A stretch of 64,000 nt of DNA from Allobosea psychrotolerans (lineage in GTDB: Bacteria > Pseudomonadota > Alphaproteobacteria > Rhizobiales > Beijerinckiaceae), in NCBI RefSeq assembly GCF_002917105.1, contig NZ_PQFZ01000010.1:62001-126000 (forward strand), written 5' to 3'. Shown here piece by piece: positions 34,961 through 43,335 of the stretch. The stretch's first letter is position 1, and each line of letters begins with the position of its first letter. Under the pieces are notes generated by a model, which was not told the origin of the DNA, ran no database searches, and worked only from the letters and a program-made list of their open reading frames with translations. Made by a program: the position numbers and the translations under genes.

Positions 34961-36007
34961 TCAGGCTCCCAGCGCGACGCGCGACGAAGCGGCGGGCCGG
35001 CCGAGCAGCCCGAACAGGTTGCGCGGGTCTTCCGGCGCGGTGAGAAGGTCGATGTTGTCGTAATAGGTCGTGCCCTCGACCTGGTCGCGCAGATAGCGCA
35101 GCGCCGAAAAATCCTCGGTGGCGAAGCCGACGGAATCGAAGATGGTGATCTGGTCGCGGGCGCAGCGGCCGGCGGTTGCGCCGGTGATCACCCGCCAGAG
35201 CTCGGTGACGGGAAAATCCCCCGCCATCTGCTGGATCTCGCCCTCGATCCGGGTCTGCTCGGGAAACTCGACGAAGACATCGGCGCGCAGGAGGATGTCG
35301 CGCTGCAGCTCGGTCTTGCCCGGGCAGTCGCCGCCGACCGCGTTGATATGGACCCCCGCCCCGACCATGTTGTCGGAGAGGATCGTCGCGTTGAGCTTGT
35401 CGGCGGTCACCGTCGTGATGATGTCGGCGCCGATCACGGCCTCCTGCGCACTGGCCGCGACCATGATCTCGAAACCGTGCGGAGCGAGATTGGCCAGGAA
35501 CTTGGCGGTCGCGGCCGGATCGATGTCGAAGACGCGCAGCTTGTCGATGCCGAGCAGGGCCTTGAAGGCAAGCGCCTGGAACTCCGATTGCGAGCCGAGC
35601 CCGATGATCGCCATGACGCTGGCGTCCTCGCGGGCAAGATATCGCGCCGCCAGCGCCGAGGTCGCCGCCGTCCGCAAGGCCGTGGTGATCGTCATCTCCG
35701 AGAGCAGACGCGGATAGCCGGTCTCGACATCGGAGAGCACGCCGAAGGCGGTCACCGTCTGCAGGCCGGCGCGCGTGTTCTTCGGGTGGCCGTTGACATA
35801 TTTGAAGCCGTAAAGCTCGCCATCGCTGGTCGGCATCAGCTCGATCACGCCGTCGCGGGAATGGCTGGCGACGCGCGGCGCCTTCTCGAAGGAGGGCCAG
35901 CGCCGGAAATCCGCCTCGATATAACCGGCGAGGCCAATCAGATAGGGCTCGATACCGATCGAACCGATCAGGCGAACCATGTTCTCGACGCCGACATACT
36001 GAACCAT
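34961..36007 (-). CDS. ocd: Ornithine cyclodeaminase
   Basis: 348 aa from the ATG at 36007, six bases after GGGAGG; a longer open frame upstream is not used. The mu-crystallin/OCD family turns ornithine into proline and ammonia with bound NAD. Visible: FKYVNGHPKNT (substrate lysine about 69), SEMTITTALRTAATSALAA (103-121), the nucleotide loop IIGLGSQSEFQALAF (134-148), INAVGGDCPGKTEL, and FDSVGFATEDFSALRYL. The NAVGGDCPGKTEL segment is typical of true cyclodeaminase rather than alanine dehydrogenase. First gene of the two-gene operon with ctlX. Confidence 0.92.
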   Translation of the reverse strand: MVQYVGVENMVRLIGSIGIEPYLIGLAGYIEADFRRWPSFEKAPRVASHSRDGVIELMPTSDGELYGFKYVNGHPKNTRAGLQTVTAFGVLSDVETGYPRLLSEMTITTALRTAATSALAARYLAREDASVMAIIGLGSQSEFQALAFKALLGIDKLRVFDIDPAATAKFLANLAPHGFEIMVAASAQEAVIGADIITTVTADKLNATILSDNMVGAGVHINAVGGDCPGKTELQRDILLRADVFVEFPEQTRIEGEIQQMAGDFPVTELWRVITGATAGRCARDQITIFDSVGFATEDFSALRYLRDQVEGTTYYDNIDLLTAPEDPRNLFGLLGRPAASSRVALGA

Positions 36008-36055
36008 GGCGCACCTCCCGTGCATGCAATTGCGATACGGGAGTCTAGGCCAAGG

Positions 36056-36110
36056 CAATTTGTATAGAGAATTGCGAACAAGTTCGTTTATGATCATTCT
36101 TCTGATCAAA
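36056..36110. promoter_or_regulatory. Lrp-type regulatory region between ocd and lrp
   Basis: Two inverted repeats in an AT-rich stretch. CAATT-9 nt-AATTG lies at 36056-36074. TTTATGATCA-4 nt-TCTGATCAAA, with two TGATCA palindromes 12 bases apart, lies at 36087-36110. The regulator's ATG at 36138 and the ocd ATG at 36007 face away from this block. Binding is inferred from the usual local control by Lrp regulators. Confidence 0.45.
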
Positions 36111-36137
36111 CTGCTCACTTCGACCAAGCAGATTGCC

Positions 36138-36563
36138 ATGCATGTTTTCGACGAACTGGATCGTCGCCTGATCGCGGCGCTGCGCGAGGACGGGCGGGCG
36201 CCGATCTCCAAGCTCGGCGCCATTCTCGGCGTCTCGCGCGCCACCGTGCAGAGCCGGCTCGACCGCTTGATCGAATCCGGCGCGGTGCTCGGCTTCACCG
36301 TGCGCTTCCGGCAGGATTATGACGCCAAGGCCATTCGGGCGATCATGATGATCGAGGTCGTGGGCCGTTCGACCACGGCCGTGATCCGACAATTGCGCGG
36401 CCTGCCCGAACTGCATGCCTTGCACACCACCAACGGAAGCTGGGATCTGATCGCCGAGATCCGCGCCGACAGCCTCAGCGACTTCGATCGGGTGCTGCGC
36501 GAAGTGCGCACCATCGACGGCATTCTCAACAGCGAGACCAGCATCCTGCTCAGCTCGGTGTGA
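36138..36563 (+). CDS. Lrp/AsnC-family transcriptional regulator
   Basis: 141 aa from the ATG at 36138. Winged HTH at about residues 4-60: FDELDRRLIAALREDGRAPISKLGAILGVSRATVQSRLDRLIESG. A C-terminal RAM (amino-acid-binding) domain follows, with FTVRFRQDYD and HTTNGSWDLIAEI. An upstream in-frame start would add 44 residues not found in Lrp proteins, so it is rejected. Divergent from ocd-ctlX and probably its ligand-responsive regulator, with ornithine, citrulline or proline as possible effectors. Confidence 0.9.
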   Translation: MHVFDELDRRLIAALREDGRAPISKLGAILGVSRATVQSRLDRLIESGAVLGFTVRFRQDYDAKAIRAIMMIEVVGRSTTAVIRQLRGLPELHALHTTNGSWDLIAEIRADSLSDFDRVLREVRTIDGILNSETSILLSSV

Positions 36564-36753
36564 CTGCCACAAGGCCGGAGCGCGTTGGGGCCCGCGCGAG
36601 CTTATAAAGCCCGCGAATAGGCCAGCGCGATAAATGATAGCTCGACAAATCGCCGCCGGCTCGTCGCGGCCCGGTTGTTTGTTATGCTCCAGGCAGATTG
36701 GCCCGGCCCGGCGTGATGACGCTTCGGAACCCATAGGCTGACGGGGAGCGGCG

Positions 36754-37827
36754 ATGGGCGCGAGCTTGCAGATCAACAGCCTGGGCAAGAGCTACGGCCC
36801 CTCGCAGGCCGTCGCCTCCGTCTCGCTCGATATCGCAGCCGGCGAGTTCGTCAGCCTGCTCGGCGCCTCAGGTTCCGGCAAGACCACGACGCTGATGATG
36901 ATCGCGGGCTTCACCCCGCCCGATGCCGGCGAGATCGTGCTCGACGGCCAGCCGATCACGCATCTGCCGCCGGAGCGGCGCGGCATCGGCGTGGTGTTCC
37001 AGAACTACGCGCTGTTTCCACATATGAATGTCGCGCGCAATGTCGGCTTCCCCTTGAAGATGCGCCGCGTTTCCGCAGCGGACACCGCCCGCCGCGTCAC
37101 GGAAGCGCTGGCGCGGGTCGGGCTCGCCGGCCTCGGTGAGCGCCTGCCGGCGCAGCTCTCGGGCGGCCAGCAGCAGCGCGTCGCGCTCGCCCGCGCCCTG
37201 GTCTACGAGCCCGGCCTCTTGCTGATGGACGAGCCGCTGGGGGCGCTGGACCGCTCCCTGCGCGAGACGATGAAGACGGAGATCCGGCGACTGCACCGCC
37301 AGCTCGGCATCACCATCGTCTATGTCACGCATGATCAGGAGGAGGCGCTGACGCTGTCGGACCGGATCGCTCTGATGGATCGCGGCAGGATCGTCCAGAT
37401 CGGCAGCGCGACCGACCTCTATGAGCGCCCCGTCAACGCCTTCGTCGCGGGCTTCATCGGCGAGAGCACGATGATCGGCGGCAAGGTCGTGCGCGATGGC
37501 GAGGCCGGCCAGGCCCTGCTGCCGGCGGCCGGCGGCCCGCCTTTGCCGGCCCGGCCGGGCGCGCTGCGCGAAGGAGATACGGCGACCTTCCTGCTGCGGC
37601 CGGAAAAGGCCAGCCTGTCGGCGGCCGACGCCCCCGGCAGCGGCCTGCGCGCGACCGTTCAGGACATCGTCTATGTCGGCGAGATCTCCCGCCTCACCCT
37701 GCGACTCGATGGTGGCCCCGAGCTCACGATCAAGCAGCCCAACCGGGCCGATGCCTATCAGGCCAGGATCGGGGAGGCCGTGAAGATCGATTGGGCCCCT
37801 GACGACGCCGTGCTGCTTGCCGCCTGA
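36754..37827 (+). CDS. potA: Spermidine/putrescine-type ABC ATPase (PotA-like)
   Basis: 357 aa; GGGGAG six bases before the ATG. Walker [10 protein letters not shown] (about 34-42), Q-loop [18 protein letters not shown], signature [16 protein letters not shown], Walker [13 protein letters not shown], switch [10 protein letters not shown]. The C-terminal TOBE-type regulatory domain (about 240-350) has [11 protein letters not shown] and [15 protein letters not shown]. First gene of a four-gene transporter with a CE4 enzyme. The 190 bases upstream contain no operator I could recognise. Confidence 0.92.
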   Translation: MGASLQINSLGKSYGPSQAVASVSLDIAAGEFVSLLGASGSGKTTTLMMIAGFTPPDAGEIVLDGQPITHLPPERRGIGVVFQNYALFPHMNVARNVGFPLKMRRVSAADTARRVTEALARVGLAGLGERLPAQLSGGQQQRVALARALVYEPGLLLMDEPLGALDRSLRETMKTEIRRLHRQLGITIVYVTHDQEEALTLSDRIALMDRGRIVQIGSATDLYERPVNAFVAGFIGESTMIGGKVVRDGEAGQALLPAAGGPPLPARPGALREGDTATFLLRPEKASLSAADAPGSGLRATVQDIVYVGEISRLTLRLDGGPELTIKQPNRADAYQARIGEAVKIDWAPDDAVLLAA

Positions 37828-37860
37828 AACGCCATGGATTCACAACAAGGGGAGACCATC

Positions 37861-38988
37861 ATGACTGATCGCCCAGGCCTATCCCGACACCCTGGCCTAT
37901 CCCGACGCTCCGTCCTTCTCGGCGGCGCCGGCGCTTCGGTCACCATCGCCAGCCCCTTCGTCCATGTCACGCCGGCGCGCGCCGACAAGGGCGAGATCGT
38001 CGTCGCGGGCTGGGGCGGCTCGCGCACCACGGCGATGCGCGAGGTGATGTTCACGCCCTTCGAAAAGGCGACCGGGATCCGCGTGCGCGATGACGGACCG
38101 CCGGAGGCCGCCAAGGTCAAGGCGATGGTCGACAGCGGCAACGTCACCTGGGACATCCTCGACACCGACATCCCGGCGATCCTGGCCATGGTCAACGCCA
38201 AGCTGCTCGAGCCGATCGACTATTCCAAGCTCGACAAGGCCAGGCTCGGCAAGATCCCGTCCGTGCTGCACCATCCCTACGGGCTTGGGCACCTGATCTA
38301 CTCGTTCAACATCGTCTACAACACCAAGGCCTTCCCGAACGGGACGCAGCCCAAGACCTGGGCCGACGTTTGGGACGGGGTGAAGTTCAAGGGCGCCCGC
38401 TCCTTCCCCTTCCGCGGCGGGCTCTCGCCGCAGCTCGAATTCGCCGCGATCGCCGATGGCGTGCCGGCCGACAAGGTCTATCCGCTCGACATCGAGCGCG
38501 CCTGGGCCTCGCATGACAAGCTCAGGCCGCTGGTGACGAAGTGGTACGCCAACCACGCCGAGGCGATCCAGCTGCTCTCCAGCGGCGAGATCGACATCTG
38601 CTGCACCATCGGCCCGCGCGGGCTGGTGGCAAAGAAGGACGGCGCCCCGATCGATGTCGAATTCGCCGGCGGCAAGCTTGCCCCCGACAACTGGGCGATC
38701 GTCAAAGGCTCGCGCAATGCCGAGGCCGTCTACCAGTTCCTGAACTTCGTCATCGACGGCAAGGTCCAGGCCGAGCTCGCCAAGCGCATCCCCTACGGCC
38801 CGTCCTCGCAGGACGCCTTCGCGCATCTGAGCGAGGCGCAGGCGAAGGAGCTCAACACCTCGCCCGACAACCTCGCCAAGCAGTTCTGGACCGATATCGA
38901 CTGGTGGGGAAAGACTGCCGAGAACGGCAAGACTAATAACGAGAACCAGATCGAGCGCTACGCCCGCTGGATGGTCAAGCGCGGATGA
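37861..38988 (+). CDS. potD: Spermidine/putrescine-type ABC substrate-binding protein (PotD-like)
   Basis: 375 aa from the ATG at 37861 with AAGGGGAG upstream; an ATG at 37834 lacks a site. The leader is twin-arginine (LSRRSVLLGGAGAS) and is preceded by an 18-base tandem duplication in the gene. Mature sequence EIVVAGWGGSRTTAMREVMFTPFEKATGIRV and ETDI-like VTWDILDTDIPAILAM are of extracellular binding-protein family 1/8. PGLSR repeats aside, length and order are normal. Ligands of this group include polyamines, opines and amino-acid derivatives. Confidence 0.9.
   Translation: MTDRPGLSRHPGLSRRSVLLGGAGASVTIASPFVHVTPARADKGEIVVAGWGGSRTTAMREVMFTPFEKATGIRVRDDGPPEAAKVKAMVDSGNVTWDILDTDIPAILAMVNAKLLEPIDYSKLDKARLGKIPSVLHHPYGLGHLIYSFNIVYNTKAFPNGTQPKTWADVWDGVKFKGARSFPFRGGLSPQLEFAAIADGVPADKVYPLDIERAWASHDKLRPLVTKWYANHAEAIQLLSSGEIDICCTIGPRGLVAKKDGAPIDVEFAGGKLAPDNWAIVKGSRNAEAVYQFLNFVIDGKVQAELAKRIPYGPSSQDAFAHLSEAQAKELNTSPDNLAKQFWTDIDWWGKTAENGKTNNENQIERYARWMVKRG
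37873..37908. repeat. 18-bp tandem duplication in the PotD-like Tat leader
   Basis: Two adjacent 18-base units (37873-37890 and 37891-37908) identical at 16 of 18 positions, encoding PGLSRH and PGLSRR. The duplication lengthens the n-region just before the twin arginines. It is in frame and leaves the Tat motif whole. Confidence 0.75.
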
Positions 38989-39875
38989 CGCTGGTCACTG
39001 CCAGTATCCTTCCCTCGGTGAAGGCCGCGCGCGCCTGGCGTGCGCGGCCGGGATTGATGATCGCCGGGGCGCTGGCCTTCTGCGCGATCGTCTATCTCAT
39101 CCCGATGCTCTCGCTGTTCGGCTGGGCCTTCCAGGGACCGGCCGGCTCCGGAGCGAGCCTTGCCCAGCTCTCGCGATTGATCGGCGACGACACCTATCAC
39201 TATGCCTTCTTCACCACCTTCAAGATCGCGGCGATCACCACCCTGATCTGTGCGCTGATCGGATACCCTTACGCCTATCTGATGGCGACGACGGGGCCGC
39301 GCCTGGCGATGCTGCTGACCGCGGCCGTGATGATCCCGTTCTGGACCAGCGTGCTGGCCCGCAGCCTCGCCTGGATGATCCTGCTCGGCCGCAAGGGTAT
39401 CGTGAACGAGTGGCTGACCGGATGGGGCCTGCTGGAGCGGCCGGCCGCCCTGCTGTTCAACAGCATCGGCGTGCAGATCGGCATGGTCCATGTCCTGCTG
39501 CCCTTCATGGTGCTACCGATCTGGTCGATCCTCTCGCGCCTCGATCCGGGCCTGCCGCGTGCGGCCCGTTCGCTGGGCGCTTCGCCTGCAGCGGCCTTCA
39601 TCCATGTCACCTTGCCTTTGTCGCTGCCCGGCCTCGCCGCCGGCGCGACGCTGGTGTTCATGTTCGCCATCGGTTTCTACATCACGCCGGCTTTGCTCGG
39701 GGGCCCCGACGACCTCACCATCGCCTCGCTGATCGAGATGGTGGTGCGCGACCTGCTGGACTGGCCGTTCGGCGCCATGCTGAGCCTGGCGCTGCTCGGG
39801 CTCGTCGCGCTGGTCTTCGCTTGCGGCGCCGCCTTCGCAGGGGCCGGCCGCATCGCCGGAATGGAGGGGCGATGA
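38985..39875 (+). CDS. potB: Spermidine/putrescine-type ABC permease (PotB-like)
   Basis: 296 aa, six spans. Start fixed by the ATGA overlap with the binding-protein stop. ALIGYPYAYLMATTGPRLAML, MIPFWTSVLARSLAWMILLGRKGIVN and the EAA loop ARSLGASPAAAFIHVTLPLSLPGL are typical of PotB. Works with the PotC-like subunit that overlaps it by four bases. Confidence 0.92.
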   Translation: MTLVTASILPSVKAARAWRARPGLMIAGALAFCAIVYLIPMLSLFGWAFQGPAGSGASLAQLSRLIGDDTYHYAFFTTFKIAAITTLICALIGYPYAYLMATTGPRLAMLLTAAVMIPFWTSVLARSLAWMILLGRKGIVNEWLTGWGLLERPAALLFNSIGVQIGMVHVLLPFMVLPIWSILSRLDPGLPRAARSLGASPAAAFIHVTLPLSLPGLAAGATLVFMFAIGFYITPALLGGPDDLTIASLIEMVVRDLLDWPFGAMLSLALLGLVALVFACGAAFAGAGRIAGMEGR

Positions 39876-40705
39876 GCCTGTCCTCCGCAGCGCCGCCGCC
39901 CCGCATCAATGCCGGGCGCTCCGCCTTATGGCTCCTTGCGGGGCTGACCATGCTGTTCCTGCTGGCGCCGATCGCCGTCATCATCTTCGTCTCCTTCAAC
40001 GACACGACGCTGTTCAGCTTTCCGCCCTCGCGCTGGTCGCTGCGCTGGTATCATGCGCTCTGGGAGAGCCGCGCCTGGCGCGAGGCCGGCTGGTTCTCGC
40101 TCTGGCTCGCGAGCCTGGTCGCACTGGCTTCGCTCTTGATCGGCGTGCCGGCGGCCTATGGGCTGGCGAAGGGCCGCTTTCGCGGTCGCCGGCTCGCCGA
40201 GGCTCTGCTGATCTCGCCGATGGTGGTGCCAGTCATCGTGCTGGCGCTCGGGCTCTACATGCTGTTCTCGAAGCTGGGGCTGATCGGTACGCCCACAAGC
40301 CTCTTCCTCGCCCATACCTTGCTTGCCCTGCCGGTGGTCATCGTCATCGTCGGCGCGGCCTTCCGCAGGCTCGACGGCTCCATCGAACTGGCGGCGCGCT
40401 CCTGCGGAGCCTCGTTCCCGCGCGCCTTCTGGCATATCGTGCTGCCGGCTGTTCGCCCCGCTTTGATCTCGGCCGGGGCCTTCGCCTTCCTGACCTCTTT
40501 CGACGAGGTGGTGCTGACCCTGTTCCTCGGTGGCCCGCGGACCACGACGCTGCCAAAAAAGATCTGGGAATCGGTCAAGTTCGAACTCGACCCGTCGCTG
40601 ACGGCAGTGTCCACCATCCTGATCATCGTCTCGATCGCCGCGCTCCTCCTTGTCGAGCTCGCGCGCCGCAGCCGCATCCAACGCCAAGCAAAGGAAGCCC
40701 CATGA
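39872..40705 (+). CDS. potC: Spermidine/putrescine-type ABC permease (PotC-like)
   Basis: 277 aa, six spans. FLLAPIAVIIFVSFNDTTLFSFPPSRWSLRWY at the N-terminus and the EAA loop AARSCGASFPRAFWHIVLPAVRP identify PotC. FDEVVLTLFLGGPRTTTLPKKIWESVKFELDP is the conserved C-terminal segment. ATGA overlaps at both ends tie it to potB and to the CE4 enzyme gene. Confidence 0.92.
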   Translation: MSLSSAAPPPRINAGRSALWLLAGLTMLFLLAPIAVIIFVSFNDTTLFSFPPSRWSLRWYHALWESRAWREAGWFSLWLASLVALASLLIGVPAAYGLAKGRFRGRRLAEALLISPMVVPVIVLALGLYMLFSKLGLIGTPTSLFLAHTLLALPVVIVIVGAAFRRLDGSIELAARSCGASFPRAFWHIVLPAVRPALISAGAFAFLTSFDEVVLTLFLGGPRTTTLPKKIWESVKFELDPSLTAVSTILIIVSIAALLLVELARRSRIQRQAKEAP

Positions 40706-41577
40706 TCCCCGACATCCCGACCATCTCAGCCAACCTCTCGGATCCCGCTCCCGAGTTCCCCTGGCCCAATGGAGCGAGCTGCGCTGTCTTTCCGGCTTTC
40801 GACGTCGATGCCGAGACGGCCTGGCTGCAATACGACTTCAAGAACGTCGACCGCCTCGTGACGATGTCCTTCGGCGCCTATGAGGAGCGCGTCGGCATTC
40901 CCAAGATCCTCGACTATCTGCGCGCCGAAGAGATCAAGGCGACCTTCTACATCCCGGGCTGGGTCGTCGATGCCCATCCGAAGATGTGCGAGAGCATCGT
41001 CAAGGACGGGCATGAGGTCGGCCATCACGGCTATCTGCACAAGCGGCCCGACCCCGCCGATTTCGCCGAGGACAAGGAGGAGATCGACAAGGCGCTCGAC
41101 TCGCTCAAGCGCGTGCTAGGCGTCACGCCGGTCGGCTACCGGGCGCCCTCGGGCGAGAATTATCACGAGCTGCTGGGCTATCTGCGCGATCGCGGCATCC
41201 TGTATTCCTCGTCCTTCCGCGACGACATCCGCCCCTACCGCCACAAGCTGCGCGACGGTTCGCGCGGCCCCGTCGAACTGCCCGTCAACGTCTCCTTCGA
41301 CGATTGGCTCTATGGGCTGAGCCAGCGCTTCAGCCCGCGCCCGATGTTCCCCAAGGAGCATGTGCTGTCGATCTGGAATGGCGAGCTCGAGCAGACCCGT
41401 GAATGGGGCGGCCTCGTCTCCATGGTCATGCATCCCCAAGTCACCGGCCGGCCGATGCGGCTGGGCATCCTGCGCGACTTCATCACGCGGGCCAGAAGCT
41501 ACGGGGACGTCTGGATCGCCACCGGCCAGGAGATCGCCGCCCACTATATCGAGCAGGAAAAGGCGGCGGGCCTCTGA
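40702..41577 (+). CDS. CE4 polysaccharide-deacetylase-fold hydrolase (HpPgdA / cyclic-imidase-like)
   Basis: 291 aa. NodB-type metal site: Asp34/Asp36 in FPAFDVDAE and the HxxxH pair His109-His113 in GHEVGHHGYLH. PVGYRAPSGE, VELPVNVSFDDW and MVMHPQVTGRP follow, as in Helicobacter PgdA. Despite the family name, relatives of this branch lack a signal peptide and include cyclic imide hydrolases and PuuE-type allantoinases; this one too has no leader. Encoded in the Pot operon with a four-base overlap, so it likely acts on the imported compound in the cytoplasm, perhaps opening a cyclic imide or ureide. Sugar deacetylation is less likely in this context. Confidence 0.8.
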   Translation: MIPDIPTISANLSDPAPEFPWPNGASCAVFPAFDVDAETAWLQYDFKNVDRLVTMSFGAYEERVGIPKILDYLRAEEIKATFYIPGWVVDAHPKMCESIVKDGHEVGHHGYLHKRPDPADFAEDKEEIDKALDSLKRVLGVTPVGYRAPSGENYHELLGYLRDRGILYSSSFRDDIRPYRHKLRDGSRGPVELPVNVSFDDWLYGLSQRFSPRPMFPKEHVLSIWNGELEQTREWGGLVSMVMHPQVTGRPMRLGILRDFITRARSYGDVWIATGQEIAAHYIEQEKAAGL

Positions 41578-41587
41578 GCAGAAACAC

Positions 41588-41776
41588 CTCCGTCATTCCG
41601 GGGCGGCCCGCAGGGCCGAGCCCGGAACCCAGAACCGATGCGCCTTGTCGCAAATGCTCTGGTGTTAGAGAGCCGCTTTCTGCTCCTCATCGGTTCTGGG
41701 TTCCGGGCTCTTCGCGGAGTTTATCCTTGGGCCGACCAAAGGTCGGACCCGAGGGCGAAGCCCCGGAATGACGGAG
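41588..41776. repeat. Nested palindromic repeat element (189 bp)
   Basis: Outer arms CTCCGTCATTCCGGGG (41588-41603) and CCCCGGAATGACGGAG (41761-41776) are perfect complements. Inner 23-bp arms at 41618-41640 and 41688-41710 are perfect complements too. The element fills most of the 240-base gap between two catabolic genes. Units with CGTCATTCCGGGG ends are common in Hyphomicrobiales intergenic DNA (general knowledge). Confidence 0.8.
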
Positions 41777-41817
41777 CAGGACCGGCTCGCTATGCCCCCG
41801 AAGAAACGAGACTGACC

Positions 41818-43248
41818 ATGACCACCCGCATCTCCCGCGCCGATGTCGTCATCGCCTATGACGGCGAGGCCGACGACCACGTCTATCGCCGCGACTGCGA
41901 CGTCGTCTTCGACGAGAGCGGCATCCTCCATCTCGGCGAGGGCTGGGGCGGACCGGTCGACCGCGAGATCGACGGGCGCGGCTTCATGGTCATGCCGGGG
42001 CTCGTCGACATCCATTCGCACCCGTCGAGCGAGCCCGGCAACAAGGGCATGACCGACGAGGTCGGCAGCCCGAAACTCTACAATTCCTCGCTCTACGAAT
42101 TCCTCTGGCTGTTCCGTGCCGACGCGGAAGGCATCCCGCATCTCAACCATGTCGCCTGGTCGGAACTGCTGATGTCGGGCGTCACCACCCTGGTCGACCT
42201 CTCCTTCCCCAGCGATGGCTGGCTCGACCGCGCCGCGGCTTCGGGCCTGCGCATGGTCATGGCGCCGATGTACCGCAACGGCCGTTGGTTCACCCGCAAT
42301 GGCTACACCGTCGAATACGAGCTCGACGATGCCGCCGGGCGCAAGGCGATGGACGAGGCCTTCGGGATCATCGACGCGGCCCTGGCGCATGAATCCGGTC
42401 GGCTGTCGGGCCTCGCCTGCCCGGCCCAGATCGACACCTGCACGCAGGAGCTGTTTCGCGCCTCGATCGCCGGCGCGGCCGAGCGCAACATCCCGATCCA
42501 GACCCATGCGGGGCAGTCGATCAGCGAATTCCACGAGATGGTCCGCCGCAGCGGGCTCTCGCCGGTCCAGTGGCTCGACAGCATCGGCTTTCTCGGCCCG
42601 AACGCGTCGATCGCCCATGCCATCTTCCTCGACGACCATCCCTGGGTGCGCTGGCCGACCCGCACCGACCTGGCGCGCCTCGCCGAAACCGGCACCTCGG
42701 TCGCGCATTGCCCGACCGTCTTCGGCCGGCGCGGTTTTACGCTGCGCGATCTCGGCCGCTATCTGTCCGCCGGCGTCAATATCGGCATCGGCACCGACAC
42801 CTTCCCCCACAACATGTTGGAAGAGCTGCGCCACGCCGGTGTCTATGCCCGCATCACCGGCGAAAGCCATGCCGTCGTCACAACCGGCCAGGTCGTCCGC
42901 GCCGCGACGCTGGGCGGCGCAAAACTGCTCGGACGCGCCGATATCGGCCGTCTCGCGACCGGCGCCCAGGCCGATCTCGTCATGGTCGACCTGACGCATC
43001 CGATGATGCGCCCGACCCGCGACCCGCTGAAGAGCCTGATCAACGCCGCCGCCGAGCGCGCGGTCGCCCATGTCTTCGTCGCCGGCCGGCAAGTGGTGCA
43101 AGACGGCAAGGTCGTGACCATGGATTACCAGGCGGCTTCCGCCGGGCTGGAAGAGGCCCAGCGACGCGCGCTGGCGAAAGCCTCCTCGCTGGATTGGGCC
43201 GGCCGTTCGGTCGACGAACTCTCGCCGCCCAGCCTGCGCTGGACCTGA
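41818..43248 (+). CDS. ATZ/TRZ-type amidohydrolase
   Basis: 476 aa. MPGLVDIHSHPS places the metal histidines at 66 and 68. The later residues are in PIQTHAGQSISEFHEM, SIAHAIFLDDH and the metal Asp in IGIGTDTFPHN. The ending LATGAQADLVMVDLTHPMMRPTRDPLKSLI is typical of atrazine/guanine-deaminase-type enzymes (subtype III, one metal ion). They deaminate or dechlorinate ring compounds such as triazines, guanine or cytosine. A distinct paralogue is encoded at 46052, whose metal histidines fall at the same positions. A start upstream is open but runs through the repeat element, so the ATG at 41818 is used. Confidence 0.88.
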   Translation: MTTRISRADVVIAYDGEADDHVYRRDCDVVFDESGILHLGEGWGGPVDREIDGRGFMVMPGLVDIHSHPSSEPGNKGMTDEVGSPKLYNSSLYEFLWLFRADAEGIPHLNHVAWSELLMSGVTTLVDLSFPSDGWLDRAAASGLRMVMAPMYRNGRWFTRNGYTVEYELDDAAGRKAMDEAFGIIDAALAHESGRLSGLACPAQIDTCTQELFRASIAGAAERNIPIQTHAGQSISEFHEMVRRSGLSPVQWLDSIGFLGPNASIAHAIFLDDHPWVRWPTRTDLARLAETGTSVAHCPTVFGRRGFTLRDLGRYLSAGVNIGIGTDTFPHNMLEELRHAGVYARITGESHAVVTTGQVVRAATLGGAKLLGRADIGRLATGAQADLVMVDLTHPMMRPTRDPLKSLINAAAERAVAHVFVAGRQVVQDGKVVTMDYQAASAGLEEAQRRALAKASSLDWAGRSVDELSPPSLRWT

Positions 43249-43300
43249 ACGGCGTCCCGCCGCGACCCCACGACCGAGCTGGCATATGATTTGCTCCTGA

Positions 43301-43323
43301 AATAGGGTCACCCCGACACTATT
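43301..43323. promoter_or_regulatory. Possible LysR-type site before the LysR gene
   Basis: AATAG-13 nt-CTATT inverted repeat 13 bases before the LysR ATG. Short and only suggestive; LysR proteins often bind such sites near their own start. Confidence 0.25.
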
Positions 43324-43335
43324 CAGAGCAAGAAT

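Noticed and set aside
36006-36137. N-terminal extension of the Lrp regulator
   Set aside because: It would add 44 residues absent from Lrp proteins and run through the operator region; the ATG at 36138 gives a normal length.
40702-41577. Secreted chitin or peptidoglycan deacetylase
   Set aside because: No signal peptide, and the gene is translationally coupled to a cytoplasm-feeding transporter.
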